The notes: generated by a model not told the origin, from the sequence alone. A stretch of 64,000 nt of DNA from Ruegeria lacuscaerulensis (GCF_013034685.1 NZ_WQGO01000002.1:657086-721085), one strand, 5' to 3'. Shown: positions 29,102 through 37,903, counted from the first letter of the stretch. Made by a program: numbers and translations.

Positions 29102-29596
29102 CTAGCTCCGCTCGATTGCGACTTCGCCGGTCGTTACATCGACCCGGCTGCGCAGATAGAGTTCCAGCGGCATTGGCTGCGCCCACATCACGGCACGGAT
29201 GTCATATTCCACGTGCATCTCGCCCGATCCCTTTTCAGAGCGCAAATCAACCGAGACCGAACCCTTGACGATCCGGGGCTCGAACGCCTCAATCGCATCT
29301 GAAATCGAGCGCTGAATACGCTGCGCCTGCCGCAAGGTCGAAAACGCTCCCGAGGTTTCGCGGATGCCATAGTTCAGAACCGATTTGGCCGCATTGGGAT
29401 AGATATCTTCATCAATCAGATCGGACTGATCGGTGGTATTGAGCAGCAACGACAGGTCGCGCTGGATAATCTCGCGCAGACGCCCGACGTCGATGACCCG
29501 CGCTTCGCGCCCTTCTTTCAACTGGTCCGGCGCATTGTCAGTCAGCCGGTCCAGCAGCGAAGGCTGAAGGCGTTCGGCAAGGGTCTTCTCAGCCAT
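29102..29596 (-). CDS. tssE: T6SS baseplate protein TssE (gp25-like, ImpF)
   Basis: A 164-residue protein with the gp25/TssE features: an N-terminal LQPSLLDRLTDN, then LREIIQRDLSLLLNTT, YPNAAKSVLNYGI, and a C-terminal beta domain (VEYDIRAVMW). TssE links baseplate to sheath. Its start overlaps impE by eight bases. Confidence 0.95.
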   Translation of the reverse strand: MAEKTLAERLQPSLLDRLTDNAPDQLKEGREARVIDVGRLREIIQRDLSLLLNTTDQSDLIDEDIYPNAAKSVLNYGIRETSGAFSTLRQAQRIQRSISDAIEAFEPRIVKGSVSVDLRSEKGSGEMHVEYDIRAVMWAQPMPLELYLRSRVDVTTGEVAIERS

Positions 29597-30410
29597 CTCC
29601 TGCCGCTTCCCCGGCCTCGGTGGCCACGTTCAGTACCAGTTCGCGCACATCCAGCAGCGCAACATCCGATTGATCCGTCGTCAGCAGACGCTGGCCCAGC
29701 CCCACGAATGTCTCGGACCCCGCATCCACCCAGCTTGTCGCGCGGGCTAACCGTGCAGCGTCGTCGCCCTGCTGGGTCGTGCCGGGATAGCGCGTCGGGA
29801 TCAGCGCCGCGACTTCGCCGCCGCTGGCAACAGTTAGGGTACAGGCGGTCCAGACCGCGTCGCGCAGGTCGCTGGGGGCCTCAATCTCAAGCCGTGAAAT
29901 CTGCGCGAAAGGCAGCCAGAAATAGCGCCCGTTCACGATGACCTCAAGTACAGGACCCAGCCGCATATCGGCATCGGCGATCCATTCGAACGGCTCACCA
30001 TTCACGGTGCCCGAAGTGGCAGGAGCCGCGTCAAAAGCCTTGGCGCGCATCTCGGCCGCCTGATCGAAGTTGCCGCCCGCAGTCAGTTTCTGCGCCTCGA
30101 TCAGATGGGCCAGCCACTCTTCGGGTTCGCCAAAGATCATCGGCGTCTTTTCCGCCGCAAAGACCTTTTCGCGGTAGACCTCACAGATGATTGCCTCGCG
30201 GTAGGTCTTGGCCATCATCGTGGCCGCTTCGTCCATTTCCGCGCTCAGTTTTAACTGGGTGATCGCACGTTTCCAGTCACCCAGAACGCAAAGCAGCTGA
30301 AACAGGAAAATCCGCAGCTTCGCATCTGCGGGATTTGCGCGGATCTTGTCTTGCAGGGCGGCAAGCGTGGCAGTCAGATCGCCTGTTCTTAGATGGTCTT
30401 CCGGCGTCAT
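29589..30410 (-). CDS. impE: T6SS accessory protein TagJ/ImpE
   Basis: A 273-residue soluble protein with an N-terminal TPR-like helical part (LRIFLFQLLCVLGDWKRAITQL) and a C-terminal ImpE domain (WLPFAQISRLEIEAPSDLRD, LIPTRYPGT). TagJ proteins bind TssB and assist sheath disassembly by ClpV. It follows hcp after 77 bases that contain a hairpin. Confidence 0.92.
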   Translation of the reverse strand: MTPEDHLRTGDLTATLAALQDKIRANPADAKLRIFLFQLLCVLGDWKRAITQLKLSAEMDEAATMMAKTYREAIICEVYREKVFAAEKTPMIFGEPEEWLAHLIEAQKLTAGGNFDQAAEMRAKAFDAAPATSGTVNGEPFEWIADADMRLGPVLEVIVNGRYFWLPFAQISRLEIEAPSDLRDAVWTACTLTVASGGEVAALIPTRYPGTTQQGDDAARLARATSWVDAGSETFVGLGQRLLTTDQSDVALLDVRELVLNVATEAGEAAGDG

Positions 30411-30442
30411 GCGGCCCTCGTATCGTCAGAATTGGGTAATGT

Positions 30443-30472
30443 GGGCTTGGGCGGCACATACCGCCAAAGCCC
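30443..30472 (-). other. Stem-loop between hcp and impE
   Basis: GGGCTTGGGCGG at 30443-30454 faces CCGCCAAAGCCC at 30461-30472 across a six-base loop, with one mismatch in 12 pairs. No T run follows on the minus strand, so it is more likely an mRNA-stabilising or partly terminating stem just after hcp than a full terminator. Confidence 0.6.
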
Positions 30473-30487
30473 GGATCGTGGGGAAAA

Positions 30488-30982
30488 TCAGCTGACGTCG
30501 CCGGTTTCCAGGTTCCACTTGAACTCGTTGCAATCGCTGAGCTTGCCGTCTCTGAAATCGGCAATGCGGTATTTGATCGAGATACCGCGATAGGCAACAG
30601 TCCAGTTTTCCGACGGAATGGATTCCTCACCGCCCGAGACCGAATAGCTGTCGACGATAGCGTCGCGCAGAGTGAAGATCAGGTAAGGCTCCATGCCTTT
30701 CTTTTCGTCATCGCCCGACCGGCAGAGGTGAATTTTCATCTCTTTGTTGGCGCGGCCCGAGGCAACATACGTCATCAGCTTGGCCGACGCTTGGCTCAGC
30801 TCAGTCGTCAATGAGACCTTACCAAAATTCGCGTTCGCGTATCCACGTTGGGTTGTGCCCATGTCACCCATATCCAGGGTACGCGCAACTTCCCAGCTGA
30901 TCTCTTTACAAGCGATCCAGCCAGAGTGTTGTTTTTCACGGGCTTCACCGGGGAAGTCCATTTTGATGAATACGTTTTCCAT
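30488..30982 (-). CDS. hcp: T6SS inner-tube protein Hcp (TssD)
   Basis: A 164-residue Hcp of normal length (MENVFIKMDFPGEAREKQH at the start, then ISWEVARTLDMGD and later YRGISIKYRIADFRDGKLSD). Hcp rings build the inner tube and are secreted in large amounts. A strong GGAAGG site precedes the ATG. There is no C-terminal toxin extension. The gene has a hairpin in the gap on each side, which probably lets its mRNA segment be more stable than its neighbours. Confidence 0.95.
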   Translation of the reverse strand: MENVFIKMDFPGEAREKQHSGWIACKEISWEVARTLDMGDMGTTQRGYANANFGKVSLTTELSQASAKLMTYVASGRANKEMKIHLCRSGDDEKKGMEPYLIFTLRDAIVDSYSVSGGEESIPSENWTVAYRGISIKYRIADFRDGKLSDCNEFKWNLETGDVS

Positions 30983-31032
30983 TTTACCTTCCTTTAAGGA
31001 CTAGTGATGTCACTGAGATATGCGAGGTTTGA

Positions 31033-31067
31033 TTCGACGGCAGTGAACCACTTCACATGCCGTCGAA
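31033..31067 (-). other. Long stem-loop between tssC and hcp
   Basis: TTCGACGGCA at 31033-31042 pairs perfectly with TGCCGTCGAA at 31058-31067, and the inner GTGAA/TTCAC extends the stem to about 15 pairs with one bulged base and a CCAC loop. It lies ten bases after the tssC stop. No T run follows, so processing or mRNA protection of the downstream hcp segment is more likely than termination. Confidence 0.7.
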
Positions 31068-31076
31068 GTTTTTGAT

Positions 31077-32573
31077 TTAACCGGACTTTTCGGACGGCAG
31101 CTTAGACACGAGGCGCAGCGATACCGACAGGCCCTCAAGCTGATAATGCGGCCGCAGGAAGAACTTGGAGGAGTAATAGCCGGGGTTGCCCTCGACGTCT
31201 TCGACCACAACCTCGGCCGAGGCCAGCGGCTTGCGTGCCTTCTCGGCTTCGGCGGAAATGTCGGCGTTGAAGTCAACATACTGGTTGATCCATTCCTGCA
31301 ACCAGCTTTCCATGTCCTGACGGCTTTTGAACGACCCGACTTTGTCGCGCACCATGCATTTCAGGTAATGCGCAAAGCGGCAGGTGGCGAACAGATAAGG
31401 CAGACGCGCGGCCAGATTGGCGTTCGCGCTGGCATCCGGATCATCATATTCCGCAGGCTTGTGCAGCGATTGCGCGCCGATGAATGTGGCCGAGTCGGTG
31501 TTCTTGCGGTGGATCAGAGGCATCATACCGTTTTTGGCCAGTTCCGCCTCGCGCCGATCCGAGATTGCAATCTCGGTCGGGCACTTCATGTCCACGCCGC
31601 CATCGTCGGTCGGGAATGTATGCGCGGGCAGGCCTTCGACCGTACCGCCGCTTTCCACACCGCGAATGCGCGAGCACCAGCCATATTCCTTGAACGACCG
31701 GTTGATGTTCACCGCCATGCCATAGGCCGCGTTGACCCAGCTATAGCTGTCGCTGTTGGCGCCGCTGGTATCTTCCTCAAACGCAAACTCCTCGACCGGT
31801 TCGGTTTTGGAGCCGTAGGGCAGACGGCCCAGGAAACGCGGCATCGCCAGACCAACATATTTGGAATCCTCGCTTTCGCGCAGGGACCGCCATGCGGCGT
31901 ATTCCGGGGTCTGGAAGATCTTGGTCAGATCGCGCGGGTTGGCCAGTTCCGACCAGCTGTCCATCTGGAACAGGCTGGGCTTGGCCCCAGTGATCAGCGG
32001 CGCATGGGCTGCGGCTGCGATCTTGGACATCTCGCCCAACAGCTCAATATCTTGTGGGCTGTGGTCGAAATGATAATCGGCCACCAGCGAGCCATAGGGC
32101 TCGCCACCGAACTGGCCGAATTCTTCCTCATAGAGCTTCTTGAAGATCGGCGATTGATCCCATGCCGTCCCTTTGAACTTGCGCAGGGTCTTGTGCATGT
32201 CTTTCTTCGAGATGTTCATCACGCGGATTTTCAACATCTCGTCGGTTTCAGAGTTGTTCACCAGATAGTGCAGACCGCGCCACGCGCTTTCCATCTGCTG
32301 GAATTCTTCATGGTGCAGGATCAGGTTGACCTGTTCGGTCAGCTTTTTGTCGATCTCGGCAATAATCCCTTCGATCGAGCGCAGCGCGTCGTCCGAGATC
32401 AGGCCGGTATTGGCCAGCGCCTGTTCGGCCAGCGTCTTGACCGCGCTTTCAACGGCGGTTTTCGCCTGATCCGATTTCGGGCGGAATTCCTTAGTCAGCA
32501 GAGCCTCGAATTCCGAGGACCCGAACGCTGTTGCGCCCTCAGTGGCTTCTACCTTGGCTTCTTGATCGGCCAT
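31077..32573 (-). CDS. tssC: T6SS sheath large subunit TssC (ImpC, VipB)
   Basis: A canonical 498-residue TssC: ILHHEEFQQMESAWRGLHYL near residue 85, FLGRLPYGSKTEPVEEF in the middle and FFLRPHYQLEGLSVSLRLVS at the C-terminus. With TssB it forms the contractile sheath. It starts three bases after tssB with a GAGGA site in front. It is the normal counterpart to the diverged TssC part of the giant fusion at 17217. Confidence 0.96.
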   Translation of the reverse strand: MADQEAKVEATEGATAFGSSEFEALLTKEFRPKSDQAKTAVESAVKTLAEQALANTGLISDDALRSIEGIIAEIDKKLTEQVNLILHHEEFQQMESAWRGLHYLVNNSETDEMLKIRVMNISKKDMHKTLRKFKGTAWDQSPIFKKLYEEEFGQFGGEPYGSLVADYHFDHSPQDIELLGEMSKIAAAAHAPLITGAKPSLFQMDSWSELANPRDLTKIFQTPEYAAWRSLRESEDSKYVGLAMPRFLGRLPYGSKTEPVEEFAFEEDTSGANSDSYSWVNAAYGMAVNINRSFKEYGWCSRIRGVESGGTVEGLPAHTFPTDDGGVDMKCPTEIAISDRREAELAKNGMMPLIHRKNTDSATFIGAQSLHKPAEYDDPDASANANLAARLPYLFATCRFAHYLKCMVRDKVGSFKSRQDMESWLQEWINQYVDFNADISAEAEKARKPLASAEVVVEDVEGNPGYYSSKFFLRPHYQLEGLSVSLRLVSKLPSEKSG

Positions 32574-32576
32574 CTT

Positions 32577-33092
32577 TTATTCCTCCTCGGCAGCGTCGCC
32601 GCCCGGTTTGGGCTGCGCAGCAAGTGTCTTCAGCAGGCTTGGGTCCTGCATGATTTTCGAGATCAGATCTTCGGCCCCGGTTTTCCCGTCCATATAGGTC
32701 ATCAGGTTGGACAGCTGTGTGCGCGCATCCAGCAGCTCTTTCAGCGGTGCGACCTTGGCCGCGATGGCGGCGGGGCTGAAATCATCCATGCTTTCAAAAG
32801 TGATATCCACGGCCAGATTTCCCTCACCGGTCAGCGTGTTGGGCACGGTAAAGGCGGCACGCGGGGCCATCGACTTCATCCGGTCGTCGAAATTGTCGAC
32901 GTCAATCTCCAGGAATTTCCGGTCGGCAACAGCAGGCTGTTCCACCTCGGACTTGCCCGCCAGATCGCTCATGACGCCCATGACGAAGGGCAGCTGTACC
33001 TTTTTCTCGGCGCCGTAAAGCTCCACATCATATTCGATCTGAACCCTCGGAGCCCTGTTCCGGGCTATGAATTTTTGTGAACTGTCAGCCAT
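32577..33092 (-). CDS. tssB: T6SS sheath small subunit TssB (ImpB, VipA)
   Basis: A canonical TssB of 171 residues (RVQIEYDVELYGAEKKVQLP, then FLEIDVDNFDDRMKSMAPR). Its first 160 residues match the N-terminus of the giant fusion at about 77 percent, and DNA stretches are nearly identical, so the two copies arose by duplication within this locus. It pairs with TssC in the sheath. Confidence 0.96.
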   Translation of the reverse strand: MADSSQKFIARNRAPRVQIEYDVELYGAEKKVQLPFVMGVMSDLAGKSEVEQPAVADRKFLEIDVDNFDDRMKSMAPRAAFTVPNTLTGEGNLAVDITFESMDDFSPAAIAAKVAPLKELLDARTQLSNLMTYMDGKTGAEDLISKIMQDPSLLKTLAAQPKPGGDAAEEE

Positions 33093-33159
33093 CTGTTGCT
33101 CCTCGATTCATCCGTCAGTTTTTTGTGTCCGTCCACGCCCCGGCCTTGCCGGAAGTGGA

Positions 33160-34209
33160 TTAAAATCCATGGTCGTCATCATCGGTTTTCAGGCCGCCAA
33201 TCTGGCGCACTTCGTCCAGACCTTCCTTGGCCATATCCTCGATAATCGTAAGAAAGTCCGCGTTGACCAGCCGCTTGGCGCGTTCCAGCAAAACTGGCAG
33301 CGGGCTGGAAGGCTCGCACCGCGCGTAATAGTCCATGATGCGGTCCAGCATCCGGGTTACATCATCGGGCGAGTTGATCGCACCGCCACCCGCAGGGGCC
33401 ACGCCACCGGCACCGCCCGCAACAGCCGGGGCTGCGGCGGGGGCACTTGTATCGGCCACATCTTCGGCGGCAACCTCGCCTACATCGGCATATTTTGCCA
33501 AGGCCTGTCGGATGCTTTTCAGCGCCTCGATCAGCGGGTCCAGATTGGGGCCTTCGCCCGGTGTCTTGTCCGTAAACACCGCATCAATCGCACCCACATC
33601 TTCCAGCGCAGCAGACACTGCCTCGGCATTGGCCGCCAAAACCTCGTCATCGGTATCTTTGAAGGCCGCCGCAACGCCGTTGGCATCCGGTATATCATCC
33701 AGATCGGCGGGCATGTTGATCCGGCCATCCACAACATCCAGATGGCGCAGGGTCATGCGCCCGAACATGCGGCTGTCGGTTAGACCGGTGCGCCGCAGCG
33801 CCCGCACCATCCGGTCGGTCGAGGCCAGACCACGCACCGCGTTGATCCGCATCGTGGCGTCGCCATCGTCTTCGTCCAACTCAGGGTGGCAAGTGTCCCA
33901 GAAATCCTCAAGCAGGGATTTCGCATAGTTCAGGGTCGTCGCAAACGCGGGCAGACCCTTGGTGTGTAGCACGGCCTCGCCCAGGTAGATTGCAGCGCGC
34001 AGATCGTGGCTTTTCTCCATGACCGCCAGCGCCTTGGTCTCGACTTCAGCCCAATCCTGTTCTTCGGCGGCGACCACCTCGTCACCCATCTGCCGTTCTT
34101 CACCGGGCTGCGCGGCTATTTCCAGATCGGTAAACGCCGGATCGTATTCCAGGTTTTCTCCGCTTGGCTGGTCTTCGCTTCTGGGCTCCAGATAAGACGA
34201 TAAATTCAT
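33160..34209 (-). CDS. tssA: T6SS protein TssA (ImpA-N domain)
   Basis: A 349-residue TssA with an ImpA-N domain: SGENLEYDPAFTDLEIAAQP, then AVMEKSHDLRAAIYLGEAVL and FWDTCHPELDEDDGDATMRI. A Gly/Ala-rich linker leads to a short C-terminal part (PLPVLLERAKRLVNADFLTI). TssA primes tube and sheath polymerisation. The ATG at 34209 is chosen because TGGGGAG lies just before it; an open extension of 17 codons lacks such a site. It is the first gene of the minus-strand T6SS series. Confidence 0.93.
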   Translation of the reverse strand: MNLSSYLEPRSEDQPSGENLEYDPAFTDLEIAAQPGEERQMGDEVVAAEEQDWAEVETKALAVMEKSHDLRAAIYLGEAVLHTKGLPAFATTLNYAKSLLEDFWDTCHPELDEDDGDATMRINAVRGLASTDRMVRALRRTGLTDSRMFGRMTLRHLDVVDGRINMPADLDDIPDANGVAAAFKDTDDEVLAANAEAVSAALEDVGAIDAVFTDKTPGEGPNLDPLIEALKSIRQALAKYADVGEVAAEDVADTSAPAAAPAVAGGAGGVAPAGGGAINSPDDVTRMLDRIMDYYARCEPSSPLPVLLERAKRLVNADFLTIIEDMAKEGLDEVRQIGGLKTDDDDHGF

Positions 34210-34606
34210 ACTCTCCCCAATAACATCGCGGTTATTCACCACTTGTCTGTTTGTTGGCACCGCTTAACGTGATATCGTTGACGACCTAAATGAACTACTT
34301 CACAGGGCCACGACATTTTCTCACATTTCGCACATCATGCGCAGTCACTGTGATGAATCAGCCGCATACCCGGTGTAAAGTCAAACCTAATAAATACGTT
34401 TTTTTTGCGACATGACTTGGTCGCACCAGCGCCGAGGCGCGTTTTTTCTTATGTCTAACCAAGTTAGTTGTCTTGCACGGGAATTTTTTTCTTCTCGGCT
34501 GCGGGGTGTTGCTGCAATGATCAGACAAGCCCGGTCCGCGTCTCACCGGCAAACGGGCTTGCGAGTTTGGTCAACAAGACTGCCAGATCGGAAAATGGGG
34601 AGAAGA
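34210..34606. promoter_or_regulatory. Divergent intergenic region between tssA and the Exb-type operon
   Basis: About 400 bases without a convincing gene. It is more AT-rich than its surroundings, with T runs near 34398-34405 and 34440-34450, and must carry the promoter of the T6SS series on one side and of the secreted-protein/exbB operon on the other. I could not place a certain -35/-10 pair or a sigma-54 site. Confidence 0.5.
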
Positions 34607-35023
34607 ATGAAATCACGACTATTCGCGGCCATTGCGCTGTCGCTTGCCGCTGTCACCGCGCAGGCCGAGGACGGCAAGCTTTCCATCGAGCTGAACAAGT
34701 TCGAACCCGGCGAATCCGGCGGCTGCCGGGCCTTCTTTCTGTTTCGAAACCAGACCGGCAACAGTTTTGAAGCGTTCGAGATGTCGCTGGCCATCCTTGA
34801 TACCAACGGGGTAATTGACCGGCTCTTGTCGATCGACGCAGCCCCCTTGCCGGTGCAACGGACGGTTTTGAAATTGTTCGAGATCCCCGAGATTGACTGT
34901 TCCGACATATCAGAGGTTCTGCTGCACGATCTGCCCGCCTGCAAACCGCAGAACGCGGACCCGGTCGATTGCTTCCCTTTGCTGGCGCTGGACAGCAAGA
35001 CCTCTGCCAATCTGGCGCAATAA
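34607..35023 (+). CDS. Secreted protein of unknown function, first gene of the Exb-type operon
   Basis: A 138-residue protein with a clear signal peptide (MKSRLFAAIALSLAAVTAQA) and a small, mostly beta-looking mature part with four Cys residues (GGCRAFFLF, IDCSD, PACKP, VDCFP). A GGGGAGAAG site supports the ATG at 34607; the frame is open 65 codons further upstream but that part reads as noncoding. It is followed by exbB after three bases. Its function is unknown; it may be a periplasmic partner of the motor or TonB-like protein. Confidence 0.75.
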   Translation: MKSRLFAAIALSLAAVTAQAEDGKLSIELNKFEPGESGGCRAFFLFRNQTGNSFEAFEMSLAILDTNGVIDRLLSIDAAPLPVQRTVLKLFEIPEIDCSDISEVLLHDLPACKPQNADPVDCFPLLALDSKTSANLAQ

Positions 35024-35026
35024 GCC

Positions 35027-35647
35027 ATGCCGGGTTTGGAAAATCTGGGCACCGGAGGGCCCATCATCGCCATTCTCGGGCTGTTGTCCCTGCTCTCGCT
35101 GACGGTGATCGTCGTCAAAGTGATAAAGCTAGCCCCGGTGCGCGCGGGCGGACCGGCGCGGGATGCGGCCTTTGTTCAATGGTCGGGCGGCGACCGGCAG
35201 ACCGCACAAAAGGCGGTTGCGGCGGGGAAATCCCCTGCCGATCGGGTCTGCGCCTATGCCATGCAGGCGCTGATCGACGGCTTCAAGGGCCCCGCCCTGA
35301 TGGCCGAGTTGACCCGACGCGGCAATCTGGAATTTGCCGCCATGAACAGCTGGCTGCGTGTGTTGGAGCTGATCGCCATGATCTCACCCCTGCTGGGGCT
35401 TTTGGGCACGGTCACTGGGATGATCCAGTCGTTTCAGGAGCTTGAGTTGGCGCAGGGTGCAGCCAACGCCTCGGTTCTGGCCGGAGGGATCTGGCAAGCG
35501 TTGCTGACCACCGCTGCGGGGCTGGTTGTTGCCATTCCGGCCGCCATCGGCGCCTCGCTTTTGTCGGGCCGGGCCGAGGCCGGCGCGCAATCCATCGAGA
35601 ACGCAGTTGGCCGTCTGATGGTGTTGGAGGAGCGCGGCGCGCATTAG
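35027..35647 (+). CDS. ExbB/TolQ/MotA-type proton channel protein
   Basis: A 206-residue protein with a membrane segment near the N-terminus (IIAILGLLSLLSLTVIVVKV) and the conserved pair LELIAMISPLLGLLGTVTGM and LLTTAAGLVVAIPAAIG. These are the pore helices of ExbB/TolQ. With ExbD it converts proton flow into force on a TonB- or TolA-like rod. The operon has no TonB-dependent receptor or Tol-Pal gene, so this is a special-purpose set, probably linked to the neighbouring T6SS. Confidence 0.92.
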   Translation: MPGLENLGTGGPIIAILGLLSLLSLTVIVVKVIKLAPVRAGGPARDAAFVQWSGGDRQTAQKAVAAGKSPADRVCAYAMQALIDGFKGPALMAELTRRGNLEFAAMNSWLRVLELIAMISPLLGLLGTVTGMIQSFQELELAQGAANASVLAGGIWQALLTTAAGLVVAIPAAIGASLLSGRAEAGAQSIENAVGRLMVLEERGAH

Positions 35648-35651
35648 GATC

Positions 35652-36086
35652 ATGGCGATGGACAGCGATCTCAGCCTGAACAGACGCAAACCGACGGGGC
35701 CCTTGATCTCGTTGGTGCCAATGATTGACGTGATGCTGATTCTGCTGGTCTTTTTCATGGTGACGTCGACCTATCTGAACCTCGACATGATCCCGGCGCT
35801 GGCGCAATCCGATCGGCCTGCGCAGGCATCGTCGGGTCAGGCGGGTTCGGAAACCTTTCTGGTTCGTATTGGTGGCGATGGGGCGCCCTATCATCGCGGG
35901 CAGGCGATGGCGCTGGACGCACTAGCCGATGAGATGACGGCGCGCCTGACAGCGAACCCTGCACTTCAGGTCATCATTCTGCCGACCGGTGGGGCCAAAC
36001 TGCAAGCGCTTGTCTCGGTCATGGATACTGTCACCGGCGCCGGGGCAGTGAACATGCGCGTGGTCCGGCTTGAGGCGCGCCCATGA
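35652..36086 (+). CDS. ExbD/TolR-type protein, first copy
   Basis: A 144-residue protein with one membrane segment carrying the essential Asp (LVPMIDVMLILLVFFMV) and a periplasmic TolR-like domain. It partners ExbB in the proton channel. It starts four bases after exbB and overlaps the second copy by four bases. Confidence 0.92.
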   Translation: MAMDSDLSLNRRKPTGPLISLVPMIDVMLILLVFFMVTSTYLNLDMIPALAQSDRPAQASSGQAGSETFLVRIGGDGAPYHRGQAMALDALADEMTARLTANPALQVIILPTGGAKLQALVSVMDTVTGAGAVNMRVVRLEARP

Positions 36087-36493
36087 AGATCACCCGCCCC
36101 ACCCCGCGCCGTCACCCCGAGACGATCATTGCCCTGATCGACGTTGTGTTCTTTCTGCTGGTCTTCTTCATGCTGATCGGTCGCATGGATGCCACCGCGC
36201 CCTTCGAAGTTTCACCACCCACAGCCCTGACCGGTGCGGACATGCCCGCAGGTGGCGTCACCCTGTCCGTTGCCGCTGACGGAACCATGGCGCTGGACGG
36301 TGAGGCGATTGAACCCGACCAGATCGAACCGCGTATTCAGGCGTTGCTGACGACGCAGCCGGACGTCCTAATCCGCATCAACGCCCACCGAGACGCCGCC
36401 CTGCGCGCGATCTTACCCCGGATTGCGCAGTTCGAGGCGATGGGCGCGCGCGATGTGGTGCTGGTGGTGACGCCACCGGGGCCGGTGCGGTGA
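36083..36493 (+). CDS. ExbD/TolR-type protein, second copy
   Basis: A 136-residue paralogue with LIDVVFFLLVFFMLIGRMD as the membrane segment, including the conserved Asp, and a C-terminal periplasmic domain (LIRINAHRDAALRAILPRI). Two different ExbD proteins per operon are common in specialised Exb systems, where they probably form heterodimers. Confidence 0.9.
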   Translation: MKITRPTPRRHPETIIALIDVVFFLLVFFMLIGRMDATAPFEVSPPTALTGADMPAGGVTLSVAADGTMALDGEAIEPDQIEPRIQALLTTQPDVLIRINAHRDAALRAILPRIAQFEAMGARDVVLVVTPPGPVR

Positions 36494-37866
36494 TCCGGGG
36501 GCCGGTTATATGGGGGATCGGGTTGGTAAGCTCGGTCTTGCTGCATGTCGGTGGGGCGATCGCCCTTGTCTGGAGCGTTCAGCCTGATCCCGTAGCGGAA
36601 CAGCCCGTCCCCGAAACCCGGATGCAGCTTTCAGCGCATCGGGTGCAGCAAAGTCAGGCCATTGAAGCCCGACCAGAACCAGAGGCCGCACAGGCTCAGG
36701 ACGCCACCGGAGCGCAACTGGGTCAAAGCGCAATCGCGCAGTCTTCTGCCACCGCCGCGCCCCTGCCACAGCAAGCCGTCGTGGCCGCCGAACCCGCGCC
36801 GCAGGCTCTAACGCCTCAGGACATCGGGGCCACAGTGATTGCTCAGACCACCGCCGAGGCCGCGCCGCTGCAAGCGGCTGAGGTTGCAGCGGTGCAACTG
36901 GTTTCGGCTGCAGTGTCAGCGCAACCTGTAGTCCTGAACCCGCCAGCGGCGCAGGCGGCCCAGCTTACGGCCCCCAAAGCGCAGAAGGCCCGACCTCTGC
37001 AACCTGAACCTGTCGCCCTGCCCCAGACCATCCCTGATGTTCCGCAAACCAGCGCGTCCGAGGTCTTTTCCACCTCTGGCGACGGCCCTATTGACCCTGT
37101 CTCACTGGCTGCGATCCAAAGCTTCATGCGACCTGAGGATGCCGGTGCCAGCGCGCAAGACCTGCGGGACGGGATAGACGGCCTGCTGGCGCAAGTGCCC
37201 TGCGCGCGGCTTCAGGTGCAGTTTCGGCCTGACAGCAATACTTTGGAAGTCATCGGTCATATCCCTGAGGATGGATTGCGCAACCCTGTCTTGACCGCCT
37301 TGCAAGCGCAGATGGGCAGCAACATTCGGGTGGATGACAACATTCGCATCCTGCCCCGCCCGCAATGCGGCGCGCTCAGCGGGATTGCCGATGTGGGCCT
37401 GCCGCAATCCACTGATCAGATCACCAATCCGCTGCTGATCGGACAGGATATCCACGCTCGCGACTTTCGCTATGTTGACGGCCAGCAACTAGTACTGGAG
37501 CTGACCGGTGCCGATTATGACGCCTATGTCTATGTCGATTATTTCGATGCCGAAGGACAGGTGATCCACCTCAGACCCAACACCTCCACCCCGATGGAGC
37601 TAACGCCCGCCAAGGCTCGGTTACAGGTCGGCGCGGCGCAACAGGGTGACCCGGGCTTGTTCATCACCATCGGCCCTCCCTACGGTCAGGAAATCGCCGT
37701 CGCATTCGCCGCGTCCGAGCCGCTTTACCAGACAGAGCGGCCCTTGGTCGAACCCGCCGAAGGCTATCTGCAATTCCTCAAGACCCGCATTGCCGAAGTC
37801 CGTGCGGACAACCCGGATTTCAAGGGCGAGTGGGTCTATTTCTTTGTCACCACCGCCGCGCGGTAA
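36490..37866 (+). CDS. TonB-like protein with DUF4384-type periplasmic end
   Basis: A 458-residue protein starting with GTG in a GTGA overlap with the second exbD. It has one N-terminal membrane segment (IWGIGLVSSVLLHVGGAIAL), a long Ala/Gln/Pro-rich rod to about residue 195, a BON-like part (LEVIGHIPEDGLRNPVLTAL) and a DUF4384-like end (YVYVDYFDAEGQVIHLRPN). The rod and gene order match TonB/TolA rods, but the C-terminus is not a TonB box-binding domain. The same two-part periplasmic end occurs on PpkA, which ties this operon to the T6SS. Confidence 0.8.
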   Translation: MIRGPVIWGIGLVSSVLLHVGGAIALVWSVQPDPVAEQPVPETRMQLSAHRVQQSQAIEARPEPEAAQAQDATGAQLGQSAIAQSSATAAPLPQQAVVAAEPAPQALTPQDIGATVIAQTTAEAAPLQAAEVAAVQLVSAAVSAQPVVLNPPAAQAAQLTAPKAQKARPLQPEPVALPQTIPDVPQTSASEVFSTSGDGPIDPVSLAAIQSFMRPEDAGASAQDLRDGIDGLLAQVPCARLQVQFRPDSNTLEVIGHIPEDGLRNPVLTALQAQMGSNIRVDDNIRILPRPQCGALSGIADVGLPQSTDQITNPLLIGQDIHARDFRYVDGQQLVLELTGADYDAYVYVDYFDAEGQVIHLRPNTSTPMELTPAKARLQVGAAQQGDPGLFITIGPPYGQEIAVAFAASEPLYQTERPLVEPAEGYLQFLKTRIAEVRADNPDFKGEWVYFFVTTAAR

Positions 37867-37879
37867 TGATGGGTAACCT

Positions 37880-37903
37880 GAGACAGAGGCGTTTCGCTGT
37901 CTC
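37880..37903 (+). terminator. Weak terminator-like hairpin after the TonB-like gene
   Basis: GAGACAG at 37880-37886 and CTGTCTC at 37897-37903 form a 7-bp stem 11 bases after the stop. No T run follows, so termination would be weak or factor-dependent. Confidence 0.4.

Noticed and set aside
31146..33080. 644-codon open frame on the + strand
   Set aside because: It lies wholly opposite tssB and tssC, has His/Gln/Arg-rich noise composition, and lacks any recognisable domain.
34256..34275. TGGCAC near the tssA promoter as a sigma-54 site
   Set aside because: The second half (TTGC at the required spacing) is missing and the orientation is away from tssA.
34412..34606. 65-codon N-terminal extension of the secreted protein at 34607
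   Set aside because: It has no ribosome site, lies in the promoter region, and would bury the signal peptide inside the protein.
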